From: CAWATZ01 sp963784995
GTDB taxonomy: Bacteria; Planctomycetota; Planctomycetia; Gemmatales; Gemmataceae
Direction of reading: 5' to 3'
Assembly (NCBI GenBank): GCA_963784995.1
Contig: CAWATZ010000014.1
Span: forward strand, 368,773 to 432,772
DNA length: 64,000 bases
Positions 28,271 to 37,488 of this stretch are shown piece after piece; positions within the stretch are counted from its first letter, which is position 1; each line of letters opens with the position of its first letter. Below the pieces are notes generated by a model, which made no database searches, was not told where the DNA came from, and saw only the letters and a list, made by a program, of their open reading frames with translations. The translations under genes and the position numbers were made by a program.

Positions 28271-28349
28271 TCTCTCCGTTCGGCGGCGAGCCGGTCAGGC
28301 GGGAAAGCACGACCTGCCGCGGTTGCCGAACAGGAGCCAGGGAGTTGTG

Positions 28350-30443
28350 ATGAGCGCGGGAGACATCAGGTCTTTGCAAACGATGCCAGCCACTCTGGAG
28401 CCGCGTTGCCTCGGAGAGCGGTTGCTTCAGATCGTGGATCGACCGCTGCTGCTGCTCGCGCTGCTGCTGGCCGCCAACGCGGTCGCCCGGCCCTATGCCA
28501 ACATCGACCACGATGCTCGTCTCTACAGCGTTCAGGTCCTCAACCACGCGGAGAACGGCGCCTACCAGGACGACCTCTTCTTTCGCTACGGCTCGCAGGA
28601 TCAGTTCTCGCTCTTCTCGCTGCTGCTGGCGCCGGTGGTCAAGGTCATCGGGCTGGAGTGGACTTTTTTCCTGGTCTACCTGGCGGGCACCATCCTGTTC
28701 ATCGCGGCCCTGAGCCGGCTGGTGCGGCGCCTGGTCGAGGATCGGTTGCTGGCCTTGCTGGCCCTGCTGTACCTGGTCATCGCTCCGCTGCAATATGGTG
28801 GCCTGAGCACCTTCCACGTGCATGAGCAGTTCCTGACGCCGCGGCTGCTGGCCGAGGGTCTGGTCCTGCTCGGGCTCGACCAGTTGCTGCAAGCACGCTA
28901 CCTGCCGTCGCTGCTGCTGATGGTGGGGGCCGGTCTGCTGCATCCGCTCATGGCAGTCGGCGGTTTCCTGACCTGGGGCGGGGTCTTGCTGGTCGAGAAG
29001 CTGGGCTGGCGGCGTGCCGCCCTGATCGCTGGCTGCTTGACTCTGGCCGGGGCCGTGGTCCTGGCCATCCCTCCCGTGGCCCGGCGGTTGCTGGGGTCCA
29101 TGGACGACACCTGGCGCGACAGCATCCGCTGCGCCAGTGCCTTCAACTTCCCCTCGGAATGGGAGGCGGGCGACTGGCTCAACGTGCTGGCGTGCGGGCT
29201 GGCCCTGGGCGCGGGCGTCTGCTTGTACCACAGGAGCGATCCGCGCCGGGCCTCGTTCTATGCCCTCGTGCTGCTCCTGGGAATTGCCGCCGTGCTGGGG
29301 ACTGTCCTGGCCGCCGCCCTACCCTACGCCTTGCCCTTGCAGGGACAACCGTATCGGGCCCTGTGGATCCTCAAGGTCCTCGAGGTCCCCCTCTGCTTTG
29401 TCCTGGCCAATCGCCTCTGGCGTTTGGGGACAATCCTGCCTCGAATCCTGGCCGTGGCCCTGGTGGGCTACTTCACGATGGATACTCCCCTTCTGATCGA
29501 GTGGTGGCTGCCCGTGTTGCTCCTGCTGCCCACGATCACGTATTTCCGGGGACTGGACGAGGCGCCGCGCCGGCCGCACTGGCTGCTTCGCAGTCTGCTC
29601 GCGTCCCTGGTGATTGGTCAGCTGATCTGGGGGACCTATACCGAAGTCGTGTGTCTGATGCACTGGGACCTGCTGCTGGTACAGCGGGACACCTTCGAGG
29701 TGATTCGGCTTCTGCTGTTGAGTTTCGGCGCAGTCCCCTGGATGGTCCTCGTCCTCGGGCTGGTGGTCTGTCTGGCCCGCATCGGGGGTGGGCGGCGGGC
29801 GGTGGGGCTTGTCTGCCTGGGACTGTTCCTGTTCGTCCAGCTGTTCTTTTTCCTCGTTCCCAGCAGCAGTTATGCCCGGCAGCACGAAACCGGCGAGCTG
29901 GCGGACATCCTGTACGCGCGCTCGTTCCTTGAGGGGAGACACGGCCAGGGAGGCGGCCATCTGACGATTTACAGCGCCTACAGCAAGCTCGACTACGTCT
30001 GGCTGGGCCTCAAGGCCAACAGCTACTTCGACTGGTGGCAGACCGGCGGCTTCATTTTCGAGCGGCAAATGACCCTGGAAGGACAGCGGCGGGCCCTGCT
30101 GGTCGGTCCCTTCGAGGTCGAACACTTCCGCGAGATCAAGGCGTTCCTGCCGCCGCGGATCAAGCGGCAGATACAGCACCTGTTCCAGCGCGGCTTCGAG
30201 CAGTCCGCGCCCACAGTGGAGCAGCTGGCCCAGCTCTGTCAGGAAGACGTCGATTACGTCCTCATCAAGCAGGAGTTTCCCGGGCTGTACTCGGCCAGCA
30301 ACGGCCGGGTCTTTATTTACGATTGCCGATACGTTCGCGCTGCCCTGAAGCAATCCTTGCCCCGGACCGCGATCGCCCAGGTCCGGAAAGGAACCGACCC
30401 GGGGCAGCCTTCCCAGGCATCTTTCCGTTCGGTGGAGAGATGA
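28350..30443 (+). CDS. Polytopic membrane protein, paralogue 3 (GT-C-like, unknown)
   Basis: 697-residue membrane protein starting at ATG 28350, five bases after AGGGAG. It is about twelve-helix and highly similar to the preceding gene along its length, including DHDARLYSVQVLN, YQDDLFFRYGSQDQFSLFS, the HVHEQFLTPRLLAEGL block, the ANSYFDWWQTGGF segment and the ASNGRVFIYDCR ending. It clearly arose by tandem duplication. It lacks the palindromic insert of paralogue 2 and so shows the ancestral N-terminus. The FAD oxidoreductase follows after 40 bases, so the two are probably co-transcribed. Confidence 0.82.
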   Translation: MSAGDIRSLQTMPATLEPRCLGERLLQIVDRPLLLLALLLAANAVARPYANIDHDARLYSVQVLNHAENGAYQDDLFFRYGSQDQFSLFSLLLAPVVKVIGLEWTFFLVYLAGTILFIAALSRLVRRLVEDRLLALLALLYLVIAPLQYGGLSTFHVHEQFLTPRLLAEGLVLLGLDQLLQARYLPSLLLMVGAGLLHPLMAVGGFLTWGGVLLVEKLGWRRAALIAGCLTLAGAVVLAIPPVARRLLGSMDDTWRDSIRCASAFNFPSEWEAGDWLNVLACGLALGAGVCLYHRSDPRRASFYALVLLLGIAAVLGTVLAAALPYALPLQGQPYRALWILKVLEVPLCFVLANRLWRLGTILPRILAVALVGYFTMDTPLLIEWWLPVLLLLPTITYFRGLDEAPRRPHWLLRSLLASLVIGQLIWGTYTEVVCLMHWDLLLVQRDTFEVIRLLLLSFGAVPWMVLVLGLVVCLARIGGGRRAVGLVCLGLFLFVQLFFFLVPSSSYARQHETGELADILYARSFLEGRHGQGGGHLTIYSAYSKLDYVWLGLKANSYFDWWQTGGFIFERQMTLEGQRRALLVGPFEVEHFREIKAFLPPRIKRQIQHLFQRGFEQSAPTVEQLAQLCQEDVDYVLIKQEFPGLYSASNGRVFIYDCRYVRAALKQSLPRTAIAQVRKGTDPGQPSQASFRSVER

Positions 30444-30483
30444 TCCCCTCCCAGTGTGTCGTGGAGAGATTCAAGGAGCTTTT

Positions 30484-32032
30484 ATGTCGTCATTGTCGCA
30501 GCAAACGCCAAACACCGGAGCGGTTGCCATCATCGGCGCGGGCCCCGCGGGGCTGACCGCCGGCTATCTGCTGTGCCAGGCAAGACGTGCCCGTGACCAT
30601 CCTCGAAGCCGATCCGCAGTACGTCGGCGGCATCGCTCGCACCGCCCGCTACAAGGGCTACCACTTCGACATCGGCGGCCATCGCTTCTTCTCCAAGTCG
30701 AAGGAGGTCGAGGACCTCTGGACCGAGTTGCTTCCCAACGACATGCTCGATCGGCCGCGCTCCTCGCGGATCTTCTACAACGGCAAGTTCTTCTCCTACC
30801 CGCTCAAGGCCGGCGAGGCCCTGTTCAAGCTGGGCATCCTGGAATCGGTCCGCTGTGTGCTGTCTTACGTCAAGGCCCGCTGGTTCCCGGTGGCCAATCC
30901 GCGCAGCTTCGAGGACTGGGTCAGCAACCAGTTCGGCAAACGGCTGTTCAACATCTTCTTCAAGACCTACACCGAGAAGGTCTGGGGCATGAGCTGCAAG
31001 GAGATTTCCGCCGACTGGGCCGCCCAGCGCATCAAGGGCCTGTCGCTCAAGTCGGCCATCCTCAACGCCATCCTGCCGAAGAAGAAGCCCAAGAACAAGA
31101 GCCAGCTCATCAAGACGCTGATCGACACGTTCCGCTATCCGCGCCGCGGTCCGGGCATGATGTGGGAAGCCTGCGCCGACAAATTCCGCGAGCAGGGCGG
31201 CGAGCTGGCCATGGGCATGAAGGTGGTCGGCTGCCACCACGACCAGGACGCCCAGCTCTGGACGGTCACCTACCAGGACGCCGACAGGAACCGGCACAGC
31301 ATCGAGGCCCGGCACGTCATCTCGTCGGCCCCGATGCGGCAGCTGGTCAACGGCCTGACGCCGCGAGTCTCGGAGAAGACCATCCAGGCCGCCAACTCGC
31401 TGAAGTATCGCGACTTCCTCACCGTGGTCCTCATCCTCAAGGATCGGCAGGTCTTCGACGACAACTGGATTTACATCCACGATCCGAGCGTCAAGGTCGG
31501 CCGGATCCAGAACTTCAAGTCGTGGTCGCCGGAGATGGTGCCCGATCCAACGCATGACCTGCTACGGCCTGGAATACTTCTGCTTCGAGGGCGACGGCCT
31601 GTGGAACTCCAGCGATGCCGAGCTGATCGAGCGCGGCAAGCAGGAACTGGCGAAGATCGGCCTGGCCAGCCCGGAGGACGTGGTCGACGGCTGTGTCGTC
31701 CGCCAGCCCAAGGCCTATCCGGTCTACGACGACGACTATGCCCGGCACGTCGCCACCATCCGCGAGGAGCTGGAGGGCAAGTACCCGAACCTGCACCTGG
31801 TCGGCCGCAACGGCATGCACAAGTACAACAACCAGGACCACGCCATGATGACGGCAATGCTGTGCGCGCGGAACATCCTGTCGCGGGTCGAACCATATAC
31901 GACCTGTGGCAGGTCAACCAGGACGCCGAGTACCACGAGGCCGGCAAGGCCGGCGAGCAGGCCGGGGCAACGGGTCTGCGCATGGTGCCGACGCGAGTCA
32001 AGGAAGAAGAGAAGGTCGCCGTGGCCAGTTGA
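30484..32032 (+). CDS. FAD-dependent UDP-galactopyranose mutase-like oxidoreductase, three apparent frameshifts
   Basis: Flavoprotein with the N-terminal dinucleotide motif IIGAGPAGLTAG and the FDIGGHRFFSK segment of the UDP-galactopyranose mutase/protoporphyrinogen-oxidase-like superfamily; the intact paralogue is at 43017-44474. The start at 30484 has AAGGAG six bases upstream. The reading frame changes near 30580 (one extra base), 31553 (one extra) and 31883 (one missing); correcting these gives one protein of about 515 residues with the expected ending (GRTIYDLWQVNQDAEY). Conservation is uninterrupted across the breaks, favouring sequence error, although true inactivation of one of two paralogues is possible. 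It probably acts on a nucleotide sugar or lipid-linked sugar. Confidence 0.82.
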
Positions 32033-32050
32033 GGGCCCTGGCAAGCAAAG

Positions 32051-32120
32051 GCGAGCGGCGCGGCGTCAGCCCGCCGGTGAAGGCGCCTCTTCACCGGCGG
32101 GCTGACGCCGCGCCGCTCGC
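32051..32120. repeat. 32-bp inverted repeat between convergent genes (copy 1)
   Basis: Perfect arms 32051-32082 and 32089-32120 with a six-base loop (GCGAGCGGCGCGGCGTCAGC...). It lies between the convergent FAD gene and the next minus-strand gene, where it could act as a bidirectional terminator. The same sequence recurs at 48522-48607. Confidence 0.9.
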
Positions 32121-32124
32121 CGAT

Positions 32125-33633
32125 TCAAGGAAAGGTCGCCGGGATTGGCTCTCCGGTGCGATCCACAAAGGGGAGGCCAAATCTCACGTTGGCGACAATC
32201 GCATAAGAGTCGTCCTGGTAGACAACCGCCCAATCCGGCAAGCTCGCCAGCCCCCTGACCACAGCGGCTGTCCGGCGCAGCAAGACGGCATCGCTGGGGT
32301 AACGCGACAGAAACTCCTGCCAGCCCTCTTCCATGCGATAAAACCACTCGTGCTCTTCCAGCAATCCGTCCGGATAGGCCACGTCGAACCGGCTATCCAG
32401 TGACACCTTCACGTTCGGCCAGAGTTCCCAGGAGACGTAAGCCCCCTCGACAAAGGGCGTGACCAGGTTGCCGTGGAATCCTTGCTGACGCAGATACGAC
32501 ACGGCCCCGGCCGGGTAAATGAGCTGGTCCCCGGTCGGCCCCCCGGCCGCGGTCGGGATCGCCATCTGCCACGGTTTGCGCGGCACAGCCACGGTCACGC
32601 CCAGGACTGCCAGGGCAAGCACGAGAACCCCGACCAACCGGGCCCGACGCTCCCAGAAGGAGGCCAGGAATTCCCCAAGCGGTGCTTCCTGGAGGAAGCC
32701 CGGGACGTAACACCACCAGACAACGCCGTAGAAGGAAAGGTGCCGGAGATGCTGCAGCGCCAGCAGCGCACAAACCAGGACCATGAGCAGCCCCGGCATC
32801 CGCCGTGGCCCGATCGCCAGCAGACAGTACCCGACGAGCAGGAGTGAGGCCCCATAGGCGAGCACCAGAGCGGGCTCCGGCTCCCGCCACAGCGGGGCCC
32901 ATTCGGTGAGCTGATGGTGGGGAAACTGGAAGACTTGCCAGAGAAAGGGAACGTAGGCCAGGCCGTAGGGGTTGAGCGGGACGACCGCCAGCGCCAGCAG
33001 TCCGGCCAGGATCAGGTGCCATTGGGGCGTTCGGGTGCGGACCACCTGTTCCAGCCAGTGCAGACCGAGGACCCCCAGGCCAAGCACGAAGCCCGCGTGC
33101 AGGTTCAACCAGACCCAGCAGAGCGGCACCCACAGCCAGATCCAGGCCCGCCGGCCCTGCCGGTCGCTGTCCAGCAGCACCAGCAGGACCGCCAGGGCCA
33201 GCAGGGTGAAGACCTGGGCGCGGATCGTGGTCAGCCCGATCCGCACCAGGCACAATGCCAGCAAGGAGCCCAGGGAGAGGACGGCCAGGCGTGCGCCGCG
33301 GCGGCGGGCGCACAGCAGGCAGGTGGTACACAAGCCCGCGACCAGGAGCGCTTTCAGGAGCATGATCCCCGCGGGCCCGGCCGTGGTCGCCGTGGCATAG
33401 AGGATCATCCCGGTCCCCCATTCGTGGTTGACGCAAGGAGACACGGTCGGGGTGTAGGCGAAGGAGTCGTCGCGCGGAATCCAGCCGATTTGCAGGGCGG
33501 AGCGAAACAGGGCCATTTCGTGGAAGACGTCCGGATCAATGGTCGTCAGCGTGCCCAGGATGGCGGCGAGAAGTGCCGCCAGGCACAGAACGCTCGCAAG
33601 GCCCAGAAACAAAAGTCCTGATTTGGCTGGCAC
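32125..33633 (-). CDS. Polytopic membrane protein with C-terminal soluble domain
   Basis: 502-residue protein with about ten hydrophobic helices, then a 130-residue tail (from about GDQLIYPAGAVSYLRQQGF to the end) with Trp/Tyr-rich, probably periplasmic sequence. The first loop has acidic residues (TTIDPDVFHEMALFRSALQ) and an HEWGTG motif, features seen in planctomycetal GT-C-like membrane proteins. No named family is certain. It ends five bases from a strong palindrome and lies 24 bases downstream of the YfhO-like gene, so it probably closes that operon. Confidence 0.75.
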   Translation of the reverse strand: MPAKSGLLFLGLASVLCLAALLAAILGTLTTIDPDVFHEMALFRSALQIGWIPRDDSFAYTPTVSPCVNHEWGTGMILYATATTAGPAGIMLLKALLVAGLCTTCLLCARRRGARLAVLSLGSLLALCLVRIGLTTIRAQVFTLLALAVLLVLLDSDRQGRRAWIWLWVPLCWVWLNLHAGFVLGLGVLGLHWLEQVVRTRTPQWHLILAGLLALAVVPLNPYGLAYVPFLWQVFQFPHHQLTEWAPLWREPEPALVLAYGASLLLVGYCLLAIGPRRMPGLLMVLVCALLALQHLRHLSFYGVVWWCYVPGFLQEAPLGEFLASFWERRARLVGVLVLALAVLGVTVAVPRKPWQMAIPTAAGGPTGDQLIYPAGAVSYLRQQGFHGNLVTPFVEGAYVSWELWPNVKVSLDSRFDVAYPDGLLEEHEWFYRMEEGWQEFLSRYPSDAVLLRRTAAVVRGLASLPDWAVVYQDDSYAIVANVRFGLPFVDRTGEPIPATFP

Positions 33634-33657
33634 GAGACGTAGTCCTTTCTCCGCACT

Positions 33658-36036
33658 TCAACGCAGCCGGAACGTCGCGACTGCCCAGTAGACCAGGGCG
33701 GCCAGGAAAACCAGCGTGTTCAGAGCCAGCAAGGCAATCAGCCAGACCGGCCGGTAAACCAGCTCCAGGGACCGGGCACCGCCCGGCGTGGCCACTCCCA
33801 GGAAGCCGCCGTTGACCCGACAGACCGGCGTCGGCCGGCCGTCCACCCGGGCTTCCCAGCCGGGAAACCAGGTCGTGCCAATCACCACGAAACCGGGGTC
33901 GGGCCGGTCGAGGGTCATGGAGATCCGGCCGTTGTTTTCCTCGAAGTTGCTGATGGCGCCCCCTGCTGCCAGCCGGCGCGGTGCCTCGCTGCAGGTGGGC
34001 GCGGAGCAAACGCGAGTCACGTCGCGAGTCGTGAGGGCTTCCGCATCGGGTTCGTCGGTACGCAGTTCTTCCACGAACCAGGCGGATTGGTGGAAGCCGG
34101 TGTGGCGGTAGAGGCAGAAATGCTCGGTCGGCGTCTCCTGGACAAGGTCTGGATGGGCCTGGCAGACGGAGTTGAGCCGGGGATTGTTCCGCGGCACGAC
34201 CACCAGGCCGATGCGGAGCATGCGCAGGCAGCCGGGAGACGAGGGCGACAGGAACCTCTGGACGGCCAGGTCTTCGTCGAGCAATTCACCTCCCGTGCGG
34301 AAACCCTGAGCCCAGGTCTGCCATTGCAGCGGATAGGCGTAGCCGACAACCGTCCGGCCGCCGAACTGGTGGGCCACGTTGTAGAAGTAGTTGCCTTCGC
34401 CGCGGGCGTCTTTCTGATCGGTGCGACTGACAAGGACCAGCACGCGCTGGGGAGCCGTTGGCTCAAGGGGGATCGGTCTCTTGACCAGGTCGCGCAGGTC
34501 CGGATCCACGAAGCGGTTGCGCTGAGCCAGCGGCACGGCGGCCAGCAGGGTCGCCAGGCTGAAAGCAGTGGCCACGGCGAAGAACGCCGGCTGTCGGCCT
34601 TGCCGCAGCAGCAGGAACAGGACTGCCCCGCTCGCCAGCCAGGCCAGCCCGATGAGGTTGGTGGGGTTGGCGGGCAGGAGCAGCGCGGGAACGAGGAGCA
34701 GCGTGCCCAGCAACAGCCAGCGCGCTTGCGGCATCTGCCAGTGCTGGCGGAACACCTCCAGACCGAGGCCGGTGGCCAGGGCGGCAAGCGAGCATAACTC
34801 TGCCGTCCAGCGCATCGGCCAGCGGAACTGCCGGAACAGGGGGAGGTGCATGCCGCTGGCGTTGGCAGGCCAGTATTTCCCCAGTGCCAGGACGGCGTAA
34901 AGCCCAAGCAGGCACACCAGGGTCAGCCCGGGTGTGGGCGCCTTGCCTTCGGAACTCCCTTCAGGTCGCTGCCAGCGGCGCTGCCAGACAACAATCGCGG
35001 CGACCGCCAGCGGCAAGAGCGGACCGACGAACAACCCGCCGCACAGGGTAGGATAGCCCTCGAAACTGGATTGCCAGTCAAACTGACCGAACGGGACGAA
35101 CAGGTTCTGGAGCATCTGGGGCTTCAGCGAGAGCATGAAGGCGTCGTCAAACGGAACGCCTGCACTGGTCACGCGCTGCGTCGAGCCGAGGAGCTGCCAG
35201 GTCGCCGCGACCTGAGCCGTTGCCATCAGCCCGGCCAGTCCGGTGCCGAGGGCCAGTTGCCGCAGGAAGGGCAGGCCCGCACGCCTGCGTGCGCTCCGGC
35301 CGGCAGGCCGGCCTGCGCTTGGGCCGGGGAAGCGGAACAGGACGTGCAGCCCACAGAGCAGGAAGAACTTGACAATTAGCTGCGGATCGGCGAGCAGGAG
35401 CTGCAGACCGCACAGCAGGCTCCAGGAGACGACCAGGTAAGGGGAGGAGCGCTCCACGCGGAGGCGGTCAAGGATCAGCAAGGCCGCCGGGACAGAGGCG
35501 ACGAAAGAACCGTAATAGGGCCAGTTGTTCCAGAAGCCCCAGGAGGGACCGGCAAACGCGAAAGCGAGCGTTCCCAGCAGGGCAGGCCAGACGCGGCAGC
35601 CGTGATTGCGCAGGTACAGCCAGGCAAACAGCGTCCCCGCCCAGAGGTAAAGCAGGTACGCCACCACGACCTCGCAGGCCCCCAGGTTCAGGCCGAGACA
35701 GATCGCGTGGGCCAGCAAAAGCGGCGGATACAGGCTGACGGATTGGCCGCGGGCGAACAGCGGTCCGCCACAGCAGGTGTGATCGCTCCAGAGCGGCAGG
35801 TTCCCGGAATGCAGTTGTCGCAGCGTGTCGGAAAAAAGCGGCTGGTGTGAGCTGACACCGTCATCGACGCACAGGCTGAAGCTGTCTCCCAGGCAGACGT
35901 GGAAGATCGCCGCCGCCAGCAAGGGCACCAGTCCCAGGGTGGCACCCAGACCCACCTCCCGCCGCCAGTTCAAGGACGAGCCGGCAACGGCTTTGGGGTC
36001 CGTGGTCTGTTTCGGTTCCACCTCAGTTGGAGACAT
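33658..36036 (-). CDS. YfhO-like polytopic membrane protein
   Basis: 792-residue membrane protein with twelve or more helices and a large extracytoplasmic domain near the C-terminus (FHQSAWFVEEL..., FVVIGTTWFPGWEARVDGRPTPVCRVNGGFLGV), followed by a final helix pair. That 'TWFPGWxAxVDGxxxPVxxxNGxFxGV' block with the RSLELVYRP end is characteristic of YfhO-type proteins, which in Firmicutes participate in lipoteichoic acid glycosylation. A 45-bp palindromic element is embedded in frame around residues 240-254. The start overlaps the HAD gene by 14 bases. The role is probably transfer of sugar to a lipid-linked glycan. Confidence 0.8.
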   Translation of the reverse strand: MSPTEVEPKQTTDPKAVAGSSLNWRREVGLGATLGLVPLLAAAIFHVCLGDSFSLCVDDGVSSHQPLFSDTLRQLHSGNLPLWSDHTCCGGPLFARGQSVSLYPPLLLAHAICLGLNLGACEVVVAYLLYLWAGTLFAWLYLRNHGCRVWPALLGTLAFAFAGPSWGFWNNWPYYGSFVASVPAALLILDRLRVERSSPYLVVSWSLLCGLQLLLADPQLIVKFFLLCGLHVLFRFPGPSAGRPAGRSARRRAGLPFLRQLALGTGLAGLMATAQVAATWQLLGSTQRVTSAGVPFDDAFMLSLKPQMLQNLFVPFGQFDWQSSFEGYPTLCGGLFVGPLLPLAVAAIVVWQRRWQRPEGSSEGKAPTPGLTLVCLLGLYAVLALGKYWPANASGMHLPLFRQFRWPMRWTAELCSLAALATGLGLEVFRQHWQMPQARWLLLGTLLLVPALLLPANPTNLIGLAWLASGAVLFLLLRQGRQPAFFAVATAFSLATLLAAVPLAQRNRFVDPDLRDLVKRPIPLEPTAPQRVLVLVSRTDQKDARGEGNYFYNVAHQFGGRTVVGYAYPLQWQTWAQGFRTGGELLDEDLAVQRFLSPSSPGCLRMLRIGLVVVPRNNPRLNSVCQAHPDLVQETPTEHFCLYRHTGFHQSAWFVEELRTDEPDAEALTTRDVTRVCSAPTCSEAPRRLAAGGAISNFEENNGRISMTLDRPDPGFVVIGTTWFPGWEARVDGRPTPVCRVNGGFLGVATPGGARSLELVYRPVWLIALLALNTLVFLAALVYWAVATFRLR
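35276..35320 (-). repeat. 45-bp intragenic palindromic element, copy 2
   Basis: Reverse-strand copy of the 45-bp element, one base different from copy 1. Here it is read in another frame than copies 1 and 3, giving an Arg/Ala/Gly-rich insert (PSAGRPAGRSARRRAG) in a loop of the YfhO-like protein. Confidence 0.85.
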
Positions 36037-36742
36037 CTCGGTCCTCTGGGAACGGCACGTTGGGGCGCGACAGGTCCAGTCGCGAATCCAGGTCGCGGAT
36101 CGAATCCAGCAGGAAATCGGGCTCGGCCCGGAGCAGCAGCTCGCGGTTACGGATGCCCGAAAGGACGGCGACCGTGCGCTGCCCGGTCAGCCGGCCGGCG
36201 CCGACGTCGGCTTCCGTGTCTCCGATCATCCAGTGGCCGGCGGCCGGCAAGCCGTGGCGAGCCAGGTAGTCGCGGATCAGGCCGGCCTTTTGCTGGTCCA
36301 CCCGAGGACCCGCCGGCAGGGACAGTACTTCATGGAAAAAGGGTGCCAGACCCAGACGGGCGAGCTGCTCCAGCAGCAACGGCCGGCAGGATCGGGCCGT
36401 GACCAGCACCAGACGCCAGGCAGCCCCGAGCTGGGCCAGGGTGGCGTGCGCCCACGGCCAGGGTTGATCGTGGCTGAGGTAGTCGCGAGTCTCGATCCAC
36501 TCCTGACGCCGGCGCGCGTAGTCCAGCGCGTGGGCGCCGGCGCCGAGTTCGTCCAGGATGCTCGCTTCCGGGCAGGCCGCTCGCTTGCGCTCCCAGTAGG
36601 TCTTTGCATCCATGCCGGCCTCGCCGAACTCGGCGAGCAGTGCCTGGTGCAAGCGGACGTAGCGAGGCGAGACGTCCAGGAGAGGACCGTCGAGGTCGAA
36701 GAACAGGACTGACCACCCGGCCGGGGGAGTTTCCCTCATCAT
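36023..36742 (-). CDS. HAD-superfamily phosphatase
   Basis: Cytosolic 239-residue haloacid dehalogenase-like hydrolase. Motif I is FFDLDGPLLD (nucleophile Asp and acid/base Asp), motif II LVLVTARS, and motif III/IV is around the lysine of DQQKAGLIRDYL and WMIGDTEADVGAG. A helical cap lies between motifs I and II, as in the phosphoglycolate phosphatase/beta-phosphoglucomutase group. ATG 36742 overlaps the methyltransferase stop (ATGA) and its own stop lies inside the YfhO-like gene. In this locus it is likely to dephosphorylate a sugar phosphate; the exact substrate is unknown. Confidence 0.9.
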   Translation of the reverse strand: MMRETPPAGWSVLFFDLDGPLLDVSPRYVRLHQALLAEFGEAGMDAKTYWERKRAACPEASILDELGAGAHALDYARRRQEWIETRDYLSHDQPWPWAHATLAQLGAAWRLVLVTARSCRPLLLEQLARLGLAPFFHEVLSLPAGPRVDQQKAGLIRDYLARHGLPAAGHWMIGDTEADVGAGRLTGQRTVAVLSGIRNRELLLRAEPDFLLDSIRDLDSRLDLSRPNVPFPEDRDVSN

Positions 36743-37488
36743 TGCGCTGGGCTCCCTCTTACGCTTGCGCGGACGCAGTCGAAGGCAATGGACGAGGCAT
36801 ACTCCATGGGCAAGTCGTCGCCCAATTTCATGAACCCCTCGAGCAGAGCGGTGGCGAAGCCGCTCATCATTCCCTGTGGCAACGGCTTGAGCAGCGATCC
36901 CTGTCTCCGGACGATGGCGAACCCTGCTTGCCGGATGTCTTGTTCCATGCCGGCGATCGTGTAGACACGACGGTGACCCAGCTGCCGATCGGTCGCTCCC
37001 AGCGTGTCCGTGGTCTGCTGGAGTCCCATGCAGACGGCCAGCCGGCGGTGCAGCGAATCGGCGTGGGGCACCACGATGAGTATGCGGCCTTGTGGCTTCA
37101 GCCAGCCAGCGGCCTGTTTCAGGACCCCGACGGGGTCCTCCACGTGTTCCAGGACGTAAGAGGCCACGATGGTGTCGAAGGTCTGTTCCGGGTTGAATTC
37201 CTCGAACAGGGAGTGGTAAGTCTTCACCCGCGAGCCGTATTTCTTCTCGGCCTGTTCGAGGAGGCTGCGGGCGGCGTCAACAAGGTGCGACTGACCGAAG
37301 CGCGCCAGGATCCGCGAAGTCCACTGATCGTCGCCAAAGCCCAGTTCCAGGACGTCCGGACCGACAATCCAGGGGAGGATTCGGTCCGCGGTCCAGCCGA
37401 TGAACTGCTGATCGATCAGCCGGCCTGAATCCGGGTTCTGGTATTCCCGGGCGATGTCTTCGAGCAAGGCGGTTTCAGCCTGCGCCAT
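36739..37488 (-). CDS. Class I SAM-dependent methyltransferase
   Basis: Soluble methyltransferase of about 249 residues starting at ATG 37488 (MAQAETALLED). The SAM-binding core is VLELGFGDDQWTS (motif I), followed by VDAARSLLE, then FDTIVASYVLEHVEDPVGVL (motifs II/III) and LKPQGRILIVVPH. The EHVEDP pattern is typical of UbiE/BioC-like and sugar-O-methyltransferases. It overlaps the GT2 gene upstream by 14 bases and the HAD gene downstream by 4, so it is tightly embedded in the glycan operon and probably methylates a sugar or lipid carrier. Confidence 0.88.
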   Translation of the reverse strand: MAQAETALLEDIAREYQNPDSGRLIDQQFIGWTADRILPWIVGPDVLELGFGDDQWTSRILARFGQSHLVDAARSLLEQAEKKYGSRVKTYHSLFEEFNPEQTFDTIVASYVLEHVEDPVGVLKQAAGWLKPQGRILIVVPHADSLHRRLAVCMGLQQTTDTLGATDRQLGHRRVYTIAGMEQDIRQAGFAIVRRQGSLLKPLPQGMMSGFATALLEGFMKLGDDLPMEYASSIAFDCVRASVRGSPAQ

